NCBI GenBank assembly: GCA_030248295.1
Contig: JASANH010000137.1
Span: 32,137 to 96,136 of the forward strand
Direction: 5' to 3'
DNA length: 64,000 bases
DNA from: Mesodorylaimus sp. YZB2_4
Lineage: Eukaryota; Nematoda; Enoplea; Dorylaimida; Dorylaimidae
A program made the translations under genes and the position numbers. Under the pieces are notes generated by a model that was given only the letters and a program-made list of their open reading frames with translations, did no database searches and was not told the origin of the DNA. The stretch's first letter is position 1; every line of letters starts with the position of its first letter. Positions 37,201 to 48,019 of this stretch are shown here, piece by piece.

Positions 37201-40200
37201 GTCTTTAGTCTAAGAAAACAAAATAATGCAAAAGGAAAAGGGCGCATACTGGGTAGAATCTTGATGTCATGTTGCAGAATATAGGACAAGGCAACGCCTT
37301 GGAATTATATTTGGCGCCGATATCCGTTAATTTTGATTGAAACAATTCCCACGCTCCTGTATCAGTTGGTGTCCTTTCAGTAAAAATGAACACCGATCTG
37401 TAATTATTGTAAACTTCTTCTCTTGATGGTACTCGCAATGGTGAAGCCGAAATTATTTCTAGAACATTCATGGTTTGGCACGCCCGTAGTTCTAACAAAA
37501 CATTGTCTTACTAAAAAATGCTTGGCTCGATTGAAGTGACTCGCTATAAAAAGTTGATGATAACTTGGGGAACATAGTTAACACTGCGTATTCGCCTGAT
37601 TGGAGTAATCCCATTCTATTCATAATATCAGAGAACCAGAATTCCGATCCATAGATCGCAGCGTTCAGCAAAACGTAAACTGAAAAAATTGTGTTTTGCA
37701 AGTTTATAGCAAGGCCGCATGAAACCTGCTGTTAAATATGTGGCACATCGCAAACTCAAAGTCGTCTGTTTTGCGCAAGCTATCTTGGTTAGAGCTTCTC
37801 GCCGGTTGAATATGACAAATTCTGGAGGGGAACTTGGCGATTGACCGAATGAGCAACGGTATTATGCGATGGGAGTCACGGTCGAATCCCATCCAGTCAG
37901 ATCCGATCCGATCCGAAAAATGACCATTTGAAAAATCCAATCGGATGTGATGGATTTAGCAGCTGGTTTAGCTTTTCTGGTATCCTTATACAGCTGATTT
38001 GCACAAGTTATTTCGGTCCACGAGACCTGCCTTCGTCAACAAAATAATCATAAGCAATCAAACAGACAAATTTCTTTTCTCGCTTTATGAATCTCCGAAT
38101 AAGGAGCATTATTTTGAAAGCCTAGACTGTCATTCCTACATTAGAATAGTCCAGGACTCACTGTTCCTTGTTCCTCTTCAAAGGACATGCGTTAGGGAAT
38201 TTCTAGTGCCAGAAATTACCTCAGGTAGGGTCGTTTTCAGCCACTTATCACAAATGGCGTTAGATTCAAACGATGAACAGAGAAGGTGCGGGTTGGGGTT
38301 ACTGTAAGCGTTCACCCGAACAATGCCGAAAGTCAGAAAAACAATCTCACTCGGGGCGATTGCCAATTTCTTTTATATTTGTGTGGTTTTTATACATTTT
38401 CCATTCAATTATGATTGAGCTTTGTCTTGTTCTCAACTATGTGCACGAATATGGACTGCGCGTCTTCATGTCTTCACGACGAGGAGCCCAGCATGAAAAG
38501 CAGACCTGTGATTTTTAAAATTATTAGAAGAAAGAGATGGATAAAATATATGAGTAATCGATGTGTAGAAACTCATGCTTGGTGAACAAAATGAGAATTA
38601 CCACAGAAGTCAAAAAATGCGCGTAATGGGGTTCGAATTCTCCTGCACAGCAGCCCGTTTGTAGAAACTGTGTGTCGAAAGTCCTCTGCTCTTTGCATTG
38701 CTGGCAGAAGTTAGAAGATAAGCGGTATTTGACCCCTTTCAGGCCTTTCCTGTCTAATCGGAAAGGACTTTCTCAGAGTGGAAACGGTGGATAGATGTGA
38801 AATGCGATCTTCATTTTGTAGACAGCAAGCACGAAGTGACTCAAATGACAGAGCTGTTCAGGATTAGCTGCGCTATATGTAGTACTTATGATAGACCACC
38901 TTACGGCAAAAGTGGGGATGGCCAGAAAGTGACCAAGAGACTATTTCCTAAATCCGAGTGGACAATGGTCATTGTCAACTTTTGTTGCCTCAGACAGGTT
39001 TCCAGTTCTCTACCGAACTATTCTTAGCAAGTTTCACGCCTTTCCGCTCAACCTCGATGCATGATTGCCTCTAAGAGTGAGGATTCTTGCGGGGGTTTCT
39101 TAATAACATAATCGGTGTGCGTTATGTTCCATCGAAAGCCATTTCCTCTCGGTTTTAGTTTCTGCGCTCTTTGCTCTATTTATGTTTTTTCATCAGGGAG
39201 GGCGAGAGCTGACTTGGGTTTGAAGAGGGCCCGAGCAATGCGGTCAAGATTTACATAATGTTCCCAGCACGCGGCAGATACGCGTATAACGAGTAATTGT
39301 GGAATAGCAGGTTCAAGATGCAAGTTTGAAGCCACTGTTCTCGCACTGATCAGCGGTGCAGCGGCAGCCGTTAGATTTCACAACCAATCAAACCGGCTAC
39401 CGAGGGTTCGAATCCAATAACGATTGAACTTGTGGCTTTGAAAACATACTAAGCAATATTTTATTTTCAAACTGGGTTACTTGCCTACATCTGCTGACGC
39501 GGGCGCTTCGCGCAGACGCACAGATAAATACAATCTTACTTAGACCACAAAACGGGAATCACCCTCCAAACGCACTTGACTTTAACGCACAAACGCCGAT
39601 TCCGTTGTGAGAAAACCCCCAGATAACATGCGAGAGTATAACAGACATCACGTCCCACTGCTTTTTGCATGCGTTTTAGAGCGCTCGACCTGTGGTCATC
39701 CATCAGGTTATCAGAAGCAGGGGTGGGCCAGATAATAAAATGCTAATAAAAGAGCCAGCTTCTCGTCAAGCTGCAGTATCCAAACAGGAGTGTCATCTGG
39801 TCACTGCAAGGATCGCTAAACGTCAATCTATTATTCACCAGATTGAAATTGCCACGGTGATCATTATTATCTCTGAGCTGAGCCCCTGTCTTCTGCATGT
39901 GGGAATAACCGTTACCCTGTTGTACGGGTGATAAACGCGATGGGATTTAAACTTCTGGGTTCGATTCTCTTATCGAACAAATTTTTTGGACTTTTTTGAG
40001 CAAACCGCAAAAATTTAAAATACTGTTCCGTACTGTATTTTTGAGCTTTACAATTTATGCCTGCTGCAAGCTCAACGTTTTATTTAGCACGTTGCTTCAA
40101 CTTTTGGCCTACCGCTTACGGAGGGAGTTCAAAAAGTTCGTAGCCTGGGTACCTTCCGCATGAGGCAGCAGTGAAATTTGTACTTTACACTGCCACACAT

Positions 40201-43200
40201 CCAACTAGAATCCCTACAAAAATCACGCTGATTCATCCATGCGTTCTTGAGATATGGATATCTATTTGAAAGTGGGTCAGAGAAATTACAAGTTTGACAA
40301 ATGTTGTGCATCAGTTTGTCGTCAAGTTTTTAACAAAAGAAGGCTTGAAGCCGACAGAAATTAGCGATCGGATTGGCAACAACTTTTTTAAAATTGAAAC
40401 GGAATGTTAGTGATTGATTATATGCAAGTAAAGACCACAATCACTGGGCAATATTTCCCTGATGTTATCCGCCGATTGCTTGAAGCGATCAAATCGAAAC
40501 AACGCGGGATGATGAAAGAGAAGGTGCTGCTGCTGACTGACGACGAGCCAGTTCACAAAGCACGCGTTGCTCAGGCTGCCATCGATGAATGGGGATTCAA
40601 ACAAACTGATCATACACCATACAGTCCAGACCTGGCACCCAGCGATTACTACCTATTCGGAAAATCCAAAAAAAAGTTTGAGGGTACAGATTTTCGAGTG
40701 ATGAGGAAGTGAAACCAGCGACTGAAGCGTTTTTTGAGGGGTGTGAGTAATATTTTTTACGGGTATGCACGCGGTGCACCAAAGTTTAAACAAGCGCATT
40801 TGTCTCAGGGAATGTTATGTCGAAAATAAATAAGCATTACCTTGTACAGTTTCAATAAAAAAGTTGTTAAGACGAACTTTTTGAACTCCCCTCGTATGTT
40901 AGACGAGGTACCAGATGGCAGGCATCAAATCACGCCCCGCTGCGCCTTATTGATTATGGACACGCGAAGGCAGATAACAAAAGGGCTTAGCCGTGACAAC
41001 AATGAGCAGGTACACTAACTTATCAACCTTGGCGGCCACATAACTTGTTCAAACAGCCCGATTTATTTCCTTTAACACTAGTTTATTCCCATATTGACTT
41101 TTGCTAGGTGCCAGAGATAAGTGTCAATTGTCCTTTTGAAAAACCTTTGCAAGCCAAATCCTGGTCCAATCACTGAGGCCCAGCACCACAGCTTCGACGA
41201 AAAGTTGGTGTTACCCCAGCTATTTTGCCGAAAATGAAATTTCGGAGCTGGGGATCTTTCCCTCAAGCCCACGAATGCGATCATCTTTTCTGATGCCATC
41301 TCCGCTGATCCAAAATCAATATATTTTTGGTTAATAACTGCAAAATGCATCAGCTCTTTTCCCAACCCATGCCTGTTGATGATCCCAATCAGCAGTATTT
41401 GGTCTTTGCTCGTTTCAGTGTTGCACCTGACGCTCGTTCATACATATCGTAGGCATGGAAAATTCGTTCCATTGATTTAAAACATCCACTCAGCAAGTTA
41501 GTGTCATCTGCGTAATCGCCAAGTTTTGTTTCACGTCCTAAAATGTCCACACCCCTAATATCTTAGTCCTAGCGTAAAAAATTTCGTGACTGCCTCAGCG
41601 GTCACCTAAATATGACGGGCAGGATCTTCTTCATTGATCAGGCTGTACAGTGCAGTATCCATTATTACGCAGTGTGGCAAAGCTTTTCGAGGACGCTGCT
41701 TGTGCCATGGCACTATGATAATTAAGACTGTTGCTTCGCATACGGATCAGCCTTTCGAAAAAAGTTTTTATGCTCTATTGATTGTTGAAAAAATTACAAG
41801 TATTTCAGATGATCCGATCTAATCTGACAAACCCCAATATTATCTGGCCGTGAGAATGCAAGTAATCAACAATATCCCGACAATCAAATTTGACGGTTTA
41901 GGTTAGTGGAGTACTTCTGCATGAGCGCTAATCCACACTCCTGGGACTCAAATCTATAGCATTGAATACTTTGGGCTTGCTGGTAATCTATGTGTCATCA
42001 CTGCTACAAATATTTCCTCTGAAAATTTCTGACCTGTCCCGCCACTGATTTGAGTATGCAACCGGGTTTAAAACGAACAGTTTCAAGTTTCATTCGCGCT
42101 GGCCGCTCTTCACGATTCTCGAGCCAAATTGAAAAGTTGCAAAGTATACAGACCCATTACAATCAAAACAACTCGCTCGATCCCCAATTCCCCATGCCAA
42201 GGCCAAAATGAATATCTTCCATACCCCTCCCCCTCTCACTGTACTGTACATATATTTTTCTTTGGAATTTATACATTTTACAACAATAATTCATCGTCCC
42301 TCACCACGACGGAGTACACTCTAGGATCGATGCTTTTATGAAAAAAGTTGAAATTCCTGATTGCAAAGGGTGGGGGACATTCGAAAATAAAAATTCCGAC
42401 CTCCTAATCCAATAATTGGGGTGGCTAATCGGATTTCGGCTACCTCGCTAAAACGCAAGTTCTCAATCAGAATTTCATACTATTTTTTCATCATGCCGAC
42501 ATAGATTCTAGAGTTCACTTTGTTTTTAAGAAACCCTTCCTCTAACAATAAGTAATGAAGCGCTCACCTCGTGTTGACAAATATGTCTCGCGCAAAATTT
42601 TTGCGAAAGTCAAAGACCCCTTTGGTTGCGGTGATAATCGGATTAAGCTGGGACTTCCTAGGGTGTCGATTTGAATCGTGTACTCCTTCACTTTGTTGAT
42701 GGACCGTTCTAAGCATAAGTTACGAAATCGATTGCGAAGTTCGGGAAGTTCTGAATTTGCAGAATACTTGAAATATATTATCACAACGCGATTCCAACCC
42801 CGCGCTTGTATGAAATTCACCGCTGCGTCAGCCAGGCCTCTGCAAAGAAGAAATTGCAAAAAAGAAATTTGTGACATGAAGAAACGGAAAATATTCTACT
42901 CCTCTTACGAAAATGGGCCTTGAAACTGAACAAACGTCGGATAACTAGTTTTGGTTGTGCAAAACTAAAAAAGTTCAGTATTTGCATGAGCCTCGAAAGT
43001 GAAAGACGGGGTTTCTGTAAGAGTCTAATCAATGACCCCAGATGAAATTTAGTCCGCATTTCCTGTTAATAGTTAGCTCTGCCAAGCCATGCAATGATGC
43101 GCGCTCAAAACCAAGTTACCTGGAAAGTTTCTTGCAATATAAGTTTCTCCCTTTCCCCCGTTCCACTTTCTAAGCGCTGGGTTTGAAATGAATGAATATT

Positions 43201-46200
43201 ATAAGAATTTTCGCTAGCTACAGAAAATCCTGACCCCACAATTTTCTGCCTTTATTTGTAAGACGTTTTTAACTTTAAGGAAAATGGCGACGCACGAGTG
43301 AAAAATATTTGCCGCCCACTCCTCGCACAGGTTTTTGAAATATTTATTGCGTAGGTTATACTGCTCCCATATATCCCTAATTCTAAATCCTTGAGAATTG
43401 CACAGACGCAAGATAAGCACAAGTCCTATGCACCTACTGTATGCTGCTGTTAGACGCAATGTTGCTTTTTCACCCCTCGTGATATTCCTGCCATAAGCCT
43501 AAATACTTCCGGACTAGAAGAGCGGTTATACCCATTTGATTCCTACCCCATTTACAGACAGTAGACACCAGATCCGGTTGGGTTGAACCTGACCCGACCT
43601 GTCTCGAAAGTCCTTGACCCGAATTTGTTAGAAGCAGCTGAAGTTCCTTGAGATGAAAACTTTGCATATTTCCTCCCAACATGTGTCGCTTTGGTGTAGA
43701 GGTGACCGCGTGAAAATATTTCGATGGAGACACTTATTTAACGCACCCAAATTTCCATCGTTTATTACTCCCTAGTTTCCTTAGTCAAAATTCTTATAGC
43801 GCAGCATTCCATCGTATTTCCCACAATAGTGGTCAGAATTGTGATGAAGCCAACTTCATCACAGAAGGTCTAAAAGTGACTAGGGTCTGTAAGCTACGCG
43901 TAAGAAAAATTTCAAACAAAAAACTACTTGCATAACTTTTAGAGACAGAGACAAGCTGTATTGGTTAAACAGGGGAAAAGCTAATATAATTACCGCGTAT
44001 TTCCACTCCCTGAACGAGGTTTTTCACTCACCGTGATAAACATAGATTTCCAAAGTCTTAGGACTACAAAATCAAAAACGCTGAGAAAGATCTTGCTTGT
44101 ATAATAAGATCATCGCTACGATTCGGCTCGAGTGCAAAACAAAATCAAAGCTGGCCAATGGAAAACGGATTTTCATGGAGCTGACGCCGTAACTTGGATC
44201 ATGGACGAAACTTTCCTAAATGCCGAAAATTTCCCATATCACGACATCATTTTTCTAACAAAGCTTAAAAAATGAAGCGTCCGGTGGAAAGAAGAGCTAA
44301 CAGTATTTTTGCAAAGCTATGGCTGGAACTGAGGGTAAGTCCTTTGAGAATGACATAAAGAGCGTGTGATCATACTTTACACGAATTTTTCTTAGATAAA
44401 AGCCGACAACCGTTAAACAAGGAAGTTGGATACTGTAGGTTCATGTCGGATGGATACCGATGATCATGGTACCAGAGGATGGATACCAAAGTACTTTTCA
44501 GTAGGTATTATCAAACAATCATTTGACTCGATCAGCAGAGGCTTTGTCTTTTCGACCGCTCCATGAGAACGTTAAGAAACAATCCGAAGATTTTTGCATC
44601 AGGCAAGTATGTTTTGACGCCCCCTAAGTAATCTTTGACTTGCCGTGATCAAACTGAAGTAAAGTTACCTCCTAAGTCCTTCTCACAGTCAGACTACAGT
44701 CGACCTCGCTTAAGAGAAACCTGTCCGTACAGCCCAAGTTTCCGCTATCAGAGGCTCCATGAAATAGTGCATCATACCATGGCATGGAACTTTTTTAACT
44801 GGCCCTCTTCTGACATAAATCGCATCGTTTTTTGTTGTGAACCCATTCAAAATATAAATTTTCGTTGCAACGGTGAAGACAAGAATTTTTCAGAATTACT
44901 AAAGACATGATAGTACGTAGATAACAAAACTAGACAAGAATCTAAGAGTCTGAGGACAATACTGTATGAGGTTTTTGGCTCCCTGTCCACAGGAAAGTTT
45001 TCTTCATGCGTTGTAAAAAAGGATTTGGGTGCAGAAAATTTGGGTTTGTCTTATCCAAATGTTTCTCTGAGCAAGGTTGGGCTATACATGCAATATACTG
45101 TATTGGACATAAAAGCGGGGAGTCGCAACTGGTTTCCCTTAGCCAAATGTTTCTGTTATTGAAGTTTCTCTACGATAAGTGAGGTGATAGTTAGTTTATC
45201 AGAGCTATCAGAGCTATGAACTACTTATAAGAGCTTCTTAAAGCCCACGTAGAAATGACTCAGAAAATTTGGTCATTGTCACATCTCACAATGAGTCTGA
45301 CATTCTTGGAAGTTACACAGAATGAAAACGTGGGAGTGCAAGGTATGGATGCATAAAGCAAATTCTGCAAATCCTTGGGTTGAAGAGATACGAGTATGAA
45401 AAAGTTTCTGTATCTGCTAAGAGTAGTAACTTGCAAAACTGCTGCATTTTTGGCCCGTTTGACCCGATTTAAAAAAAAATGACCCGACCTGACCAAACAT
45501 TTGGCTGACTTGACCTAAGGGTACCCGACCAAATCTAGGGTCTAACTCCATAAAGCGGAAAAAAGACCTAGATTTTTCTCAATGCATACGCGTCAAAGCA
45601 CATGTTCTATTGTCCAGTAAGGTCTCTTCTTGAGCTGTAGCTGCATGAGGGTGAAAAAATTTAAATCCTACTTCTGGGAGGAATCGCAAGTTCGATATCT
45701 AAGAAGCTTTTCAAAAGAGCGATAGCGCATTGACTCGCAGACATGTTATATGTTTTGGATTAACAATCAAGGATTATTGTGTCAAGAGTTGTTTCATAGC
45801 AAAAGTGCGGAAAATATTTTTCACCCGAGCGTCGCAATACGCCTTTTGGGTCCTGACAAATCGACGCCACGAATTTCTGGTAAAAAGTTTAAGTTAGTCA
45901 GGTCGGAGTCAACCCTTACAGAAACCCGGCTTAACGCGATAAGTCTTACATAACTGATCAATAGCTTGTTCTTTGCTCCTGCAACCTTTGCTTCCACATC
46001 GCATGTTTTTTCTAGGCCAAATATAGCCAGTGTTTCTTGGTCGTTTGACGCGGCAATAGTATTCCTGCAGAAAACGATCCTCTGATGAATGTTGTAGATC
46101 GGAATGCCTAGTTGAATCTTTGTTTTTTTTGTGATATGTGCCCATTCTGTCTGATGCGGTGGCCTTCTTTACTTACTTAATAGATTCGCCAATGAATCCT

Positions 46201-46511
46201 CGAGTGTTGAGGATGGAAACCGTCATATTATGAAATGGCCATAAATCTGGATTCTGGTTGACAGCATCTTTCAAGATTAGAATAGAAAGAAACGAGCGAA
46301 ATCCTGGGCCAAATGTCATAATATCATTGTTTGGACAAGGCGGCGAGATAATGCTATCACATACAATATCCAGAACGACAGTTATTTTTAGTGGAAGTTG
46401 CAAGTTTCTCCCAGCAATGTTAATTACTTGTGCGTTTTGGTTATTTGACTGGGATAAAGCAGTTTCGAGACAGTACACCATAAAGCATAAAACACATACA
46501 GAAAGCATCAT
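20290..46511 (-). CDS. Receptor-type guanylyl cyclase (membrane, natriuretic-receptor family)
   Basis: One minus-strand gene makes cyclic GMP from GTP at the cell membrane in response to an extracellular or intracellular signal. Visible exons: 46511-46177, 46064-45950, (gap), 42839-42568, 37679-37512, 37491-37250, 37164-37014, 36031-35868, 31565-31451, 31395-31329, 31264-31144, 31088-30792, 30726-30622, 29958-29887, 26457-26295, 26167-26024, 23546-23363, 23308-23168, 22206-22083, 21261-21079, 21000-20918, 20868-20792, 20381-20290. Phases match at every listed junction except the gap between 45950 and 42839, where at least one exon is missing. The listed exons give about 1,138 codons, a normal size for the family. 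Domain order is signal peptide, ligand-binding ectodomain, one TM helix, kinase-homology domain, coiled coil, cyclase. The C-terminal exon and stop are not found. The fit to nematode gcy-type receptors is inference; no orthologue is assigned. Confidence 0.9.
22723..23492. repeat. Block Z, right (source) copy
   Basis: The in-gene copy of the block seen at 18380-19149. Here the kinase-homology exon continues intact past 23492 to its acceptor at 23546, so this is the source and the left copy is the derivative. Confidence 0.85.
23168..31565 (-). CDS. Guanylyl cyclase: juxtamembrane, TM helix, kinase-homology and coiled-coil exons
   Basis: Exon 31565-31451 gives the hallmark [20 protein letters not shown] before the membrane. 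Exon 31395-31329 is a clean TM helix ([20 protein letters not shown]). The kinase-homology domain follows: [127 protein letters not shown]. The HRD site is replaced by [10 protein letters not shown] and DFG by DFS, so it is a pseudokinase as usual in this family. The intron after 30792 uses a GC-AG donor (TTG|GCAAGT). The coiled coil reads [20 protein letters not shown]. Between exons 26024 and 23546 lies inserted X-Y sequence with a broken exon duplicate (24776-24860). Confidence 0.9.
23820..23900 (+). repeat. Short repeat ending in AATAAAGCATGAATGAATG
   Basis: The sequence TTATCCCTAGAGTGCGCC...GGATGAAAATAAAGCATGAATG is related to 54450-54505 (TTATCCCTAGGGTGTGCG...GGATGAGAATAAAGCATCAAT). Two dispersed copies ending in an AATAAAGC tail suggest the 3' end of a SINE- or LINE-like retroelement. 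Confidence 0.5.
24360..24860. repeat. Truncated third copy of block Y
   Basis: Matches 17660-18160 (offset 6700), then is cut inside the kinase-homology exon and joined directly to block X at 24860. On the minus strand it keeps the donor side of the exon (24860-24776, [18 protein letters not shown]) without its acceptor. It lies inside an intron of the cyclase gene and would normally be spliced out. Confidence 0.9.
24859..26326. repeat. Block X-Y, right copy inside the cyclase gene
   Basis: Partner of 16911-18378. Its Y part carries the functional exon 26167-26024, which continues at the right to the next exon (26457-26295). Its X part (24861-25607) is foreign to the gene and sits in the intron. 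Confidence 0.9.
26740..26920 (+). repeat. GGTCGGGT-rich repeat end
   Basis: GGGTCAGGTCAGCTAAATTT...CGGGTCAAACGAGTCAAAAA...GCAAGTTCTTACTACT is closely matched on the opposite strand at about 45410-45540. This is a dispersed DNA-element terminus. The next element begins directly after it. Confidence 0.6.
26920..28510 (+). mobile_element. Non-autonomous DNA transposon with ACCCGTACCC-rich inverted ends (about 1.6 kb)
   Basis: The left end is GGGTCCTGCACGGGTATG followed by ACCCGTACCC arrays. The right end, reverse complemented, is GAGTCCTGCATGGGTACC with the same arrays (28370-28510). The inner left 700 bp is the family seen in IR2. A block of GATATCGATATC words (28065-28250) sits inside. I find no transposase, and the minus-strand ORFs across the ends only translate the GTAYGGG repeats. 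It lies in the intron between cyclase exons 29887 and 26457. Confidence 0.7.
28511..29886. other. Cyclase intron remainder, repeat-like, no gene recognised
   Basis: 28760-28930 is CpG-rich (GCGCGCGCTCG, GGCCGCCCCGCC). 29160-29520 stays open for about 110 codons on both strands. This looks like a conserved stretch of a dispersed repeat rather than a gene, because neither translation has a recognisable domain. Confidence 0.35.
30040..30175. repeat. Minisatellite of GTTATATAAG-like units
   Basis: About 14 degenerate 9-10 base units of the type RGTTATATA(A/G)G in tandem, within a cyclase intron. Units have diverged (GGTATAAAG, GGTAATAAA, GTTGTGTAG), so the array is old. Confidence 0.75.
32391..32695 (+). 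CDS. Possible nested gene: C-terminal exons of a single-pass membrane protein
   Basis: Exon 32493-32695 follows a TTTAAG acceptor and ends in TGA. It encodes a hydrophobic helix ([20 protein letters not shown]), then CRRQKS, and an acidic/polar tail ending PSSSTAV. An upstream exon ending TTG at the GTAAGA donor (32432) joins in phase to give [10 protein letters not shown] before the helix. Together this looks like the juxtamembrane, TM and cytoplasmic end of a type I protein, with a Cys-rich stop-transfer. It lies in the 4.3-kb cyclase intron on the opposite strand. Earlier exons were not identified, and the acceptor for the upstream exon is uncertain. A chance ORF cannot be excluded. Confidence 0.4.
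32678..33145 (-). mobile_element. Transposase N-terminal helix-turn-helix remnant
   Basis: An open frame of 155 codons contains [11 protein letters not shown], then [18 protein letters not shown], then [15 protein letters not shown]. This is the layout of the DNA-binding N terminus found before IS630/mariner-like DDE domains in invertebrates (GR-x-R-x-x-DDFD-x-x-VIR, PTL-x-x-L). No DDE catalytic part follows, so it is an orphaned 5' portion, in the same orientation as the surrounding cyclase gene and inside its intron. Identification is by motif only. Confidence 0.5.
34140..34365 (+). repeat. Dispersed repeat end with GATCCGATCC words
   Basis: Related to 41685-41865: both have CTTGTGCCA...CACYRTGATAAT, a middle ending in ACTAGTATTT or ACAAGTATTT, then GATCYGATC and CCGACAAACCCC or CTGACAAACCCC. 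A third GATCCGATCCGATCC end in the other direction is at 37870-37920. Probably termini of one DNA-element family. Confidence 0.55.
34584..34710. repeat. TA/ATAC simple repeat tract
   Basis: Mostly alternating TATATA with ATATATAC and TATGTATA interruptions, inside a cyclase intron. Confidence 0.9.
35703..35762. repeat. Short perfect-type hairpin (26-bp arms)
   Basis: ATTTATTAGATACAGATACA and its continuation pair with TGTATCTGTATCTAATAAAT across an 8-base loop around 35730. The flanks contain GATATT words like those at 28140-28250. This could be the core of a tiny foldback element. Confidence 0.7.
35868..46511 (-). CDS. Guanylyl cyclase: signal peptide and ligand-binding ectodomain exons
   Basis: The start is set at 46511, where two ATGs open a signal peptide ([20 protein letters not shown]). 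Exon 2 joins in phase only at the acceptor before 46064 and reads [17 protein letters not shown]. Exon 42839-42568 has the fold-typical [18 protein letters not shown]. Exon 37679-37512 has [14 protein letters not shown], the usual G-x-YVF region. Exon 37164-37014 has [18 protein letters not shown], and 36031-35868 ends the domain with [12 protein letters not shown] and FPVVFYSV. A possible missing exon near 43868-43790 could encode a [16 protein letters not shown] stretch (weak). Introns here are long (4.9 kb between 42568 and 37679) and full of repeats. Confidence 0.85.
40119..40894 (+). mobile_element. Deleted mariner-type transposon (776 bp)
   Basis: The termini are inverted repeats of about 23 bp, CGGAGGGAGTTCAAAAAGTT at the left and CGAGGGGAGTTCAAAAAGTT at the right (reverse complement). 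Each is preceded by a TA, the expected target-site duplication. Full mariners are about 1.3 kb, so roughly 500 bp is missing from the middle. It lies in the cyclase intron between 42568 and 37679. Confidence 0.9.
40257..40712 (+). pseudogene. Mariner transposase, internally deleted
   Basis: The N-terminal helix-turn-helix is recognisable ([20 protein letters not shown]). It is then joined after a deletion to the C-terminal half with [20 protein letters not shown] and [16 protein letters not shown]. In active mariners the segment before APVHK reads HQDN; here it is TDDE. The first catalytic Asp region is lost. The element cannot move on its own. Confidence 0.85.
40925..41090 (+). repeat. Dispersed repeat shared with IR2
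   Basis: CTTATTGATTATGGACACGC...CAGGTACACTAACTTATCAA...TTGTTCAA matches 13615-13765 (and 5720-5870 reversed). Confidence 0.6.
43562..45540. mobile_element. Possible 2-kb DNA element with GACCCGACC-rich ends
   Basis: The left end has GGTTGGGTTGAACCTGACCCGACC. The right end has GACCCGACCTGACCAAAC and GGGTACCCGACC, related to 26740-26920. I could not prove that the two ends belong together. No transposase was seen. It would sit in the cyclase intron between 45950 and 42839, where at least one ectodomain exon is also missing. Confidence 0.35.
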
Positions 46512-46913
46512 AACTTATATTACGCTAATAACATAAAGCCGTGAGCTCTCTCAACCGTTTCTCATCATTCTAGATGTGGAATGAACTTTCATACCGTAAC
46601 AGCGTCTCAGACTATAACCTTTATAGAAAGTATCCCACACAGATCCGGCATTCCGCACCTACCTATTATACAGCATCTGATGTTATCGCAGCGTGTCGAC
46701 TAAATAAGTTTGGAAAACTACTGGCTAGAATATTTCCAAGTTGTGTAATTAGCTCTATGTTCAGCCCTATCTTTATTATCCCAGTGGACGTTTTCACCCC
46801 TGCCGAGTATATTTTGAAAATAAAGTCTCTCATTCTCTCCCCTGTTTCGCGTCACCGCGTCACCTACACCAGGCACTTGCCCGTGATACGGGGGCCCCTT
46901 CGACCTGTTGTGA

Positions 46914-48019
46914 TAGAGGGGAGGAAAAGAATGAAAAAATTCACCCGCTGCACAATCAGAGGCCGTTAAGGTAAGCCTTCGTTTTTTCTGTAAGGTGTCT
47001 TTGCAAAGGAAAATCTCACCCAGGTTCTTGTTGTACAGTAATTTTGCCTGGCGAATTTCTGGTTTCTGAAGGATGTTGTCACCCACAGGAAGCTGATGCG
47101 TTTGATCACGACAATAATTGGGCTTCGGTCTCCGGGGCTGATCGTGAGATCAATTGTTAGAAGCACGTAAAGCCTGATCCTATCGATCTGTGATCTGCCT
47201 ATTGATCTACAACAAATATATGTAGCACAAAAAGTTTCAGCTGAGAAAATGTTAGATCCCGGGGATCTGCGCTGAATACGTATTTCTGATGCAAACATAT
47301 TCCGATTTACAGCACCACGAGACGGGTGCAATGATTTCAAATCATCTTTCTTGAAAGGCCCCGCAGGCAGTAGAGCTTTTTCGACACCTTGGCGCAAGAG
47401 CTTTGCTGTGTGCACAATTATCTCACGGTTGTGATCCACAATTTGTGAGCTGTCTTTCTGTCTGTCTGTCTGTTTACTCGGTAGCCACAAATTGTGGATC
47501 ACAATCGTGAGATAATTGTGCACACAGCAAAGCTCTTGCGCCAAGGTGTCGAAAAAGCTCTACTGCCTGCGGGGCCTTTCAAGAAAGATGATTTGAAATC
47601 ATTGCACTCGTCTCGTGATGCTGTAAATCGGAATATGTTTGCGTCAGAAATACGTATTCAGCGCAGATCCCCGTGATCTAACATTTTCTCAGCTGAAACT
47701 TTTTGTGCTACATATATTTGTTGTAGATCAATAGGCAGATCACAGATCGATAGGATCAGGCTTTACGTGCTTCTAACAATTGATCTCACGATCAGCCCCG
47801 GAGACCGAAGCCCAATTATTGTCGTGATCAAACGCATCAGCTTCCTGTGGGTGACAACATCCTTCAGAAACCAGAAATTCGCCAGATAAAATTACTGTAC
47901 AACAAGAACCTGGGTGAGATTTTCCTTTGCAAAGACATCTTACAGAAAAACGAAGGCTTACCTCTACGGCCTCTGATTGCGCAGCGGGTGAATTTTTTCA
48001 TTCCCTTCCTCCCTTTTAT
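46914..48019. repeat. Large near-perfect palindrome (about 535-bp arms, 38-bp centre)
   Basis: The left arm 46914-47447 pairs with 47486-48019. Differences are scattered single bases, and the centre is a CTGT/CTTT-rich 38 bp with TCTGTCTGTCTG. Minus-strand frames read NREIIVHTAKLLRQGVEKAL and NILQKPEIRQAKLLYNKNLG, coding-like but of no family I know. It lies about 400 bp upstream of the cyclase start. Confidence 0.95.

Noticed and set aside
39340-39425. tRNA-like GGGTTCGAATCC
   Set aside because: The T-arm-like word is present, but there is no matching acceptor stem or anticodon arm. At most a SINE fragment.
43790-43870. Candidate missing cyclase ectodomain exon (minus strand, [16 protein letters not shown])
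   Set aside because: The acceptor and phase are plausible, but the downstream donor is not clear and the similarity is weak. Mentioned only in the gene entry.
46966-47544. Minus-strand ORF of 192 codons
   Set aside because: It spans the centre of the palindrome, so the N-terminal part is translated from the opposite arm. No domain is recognisable.
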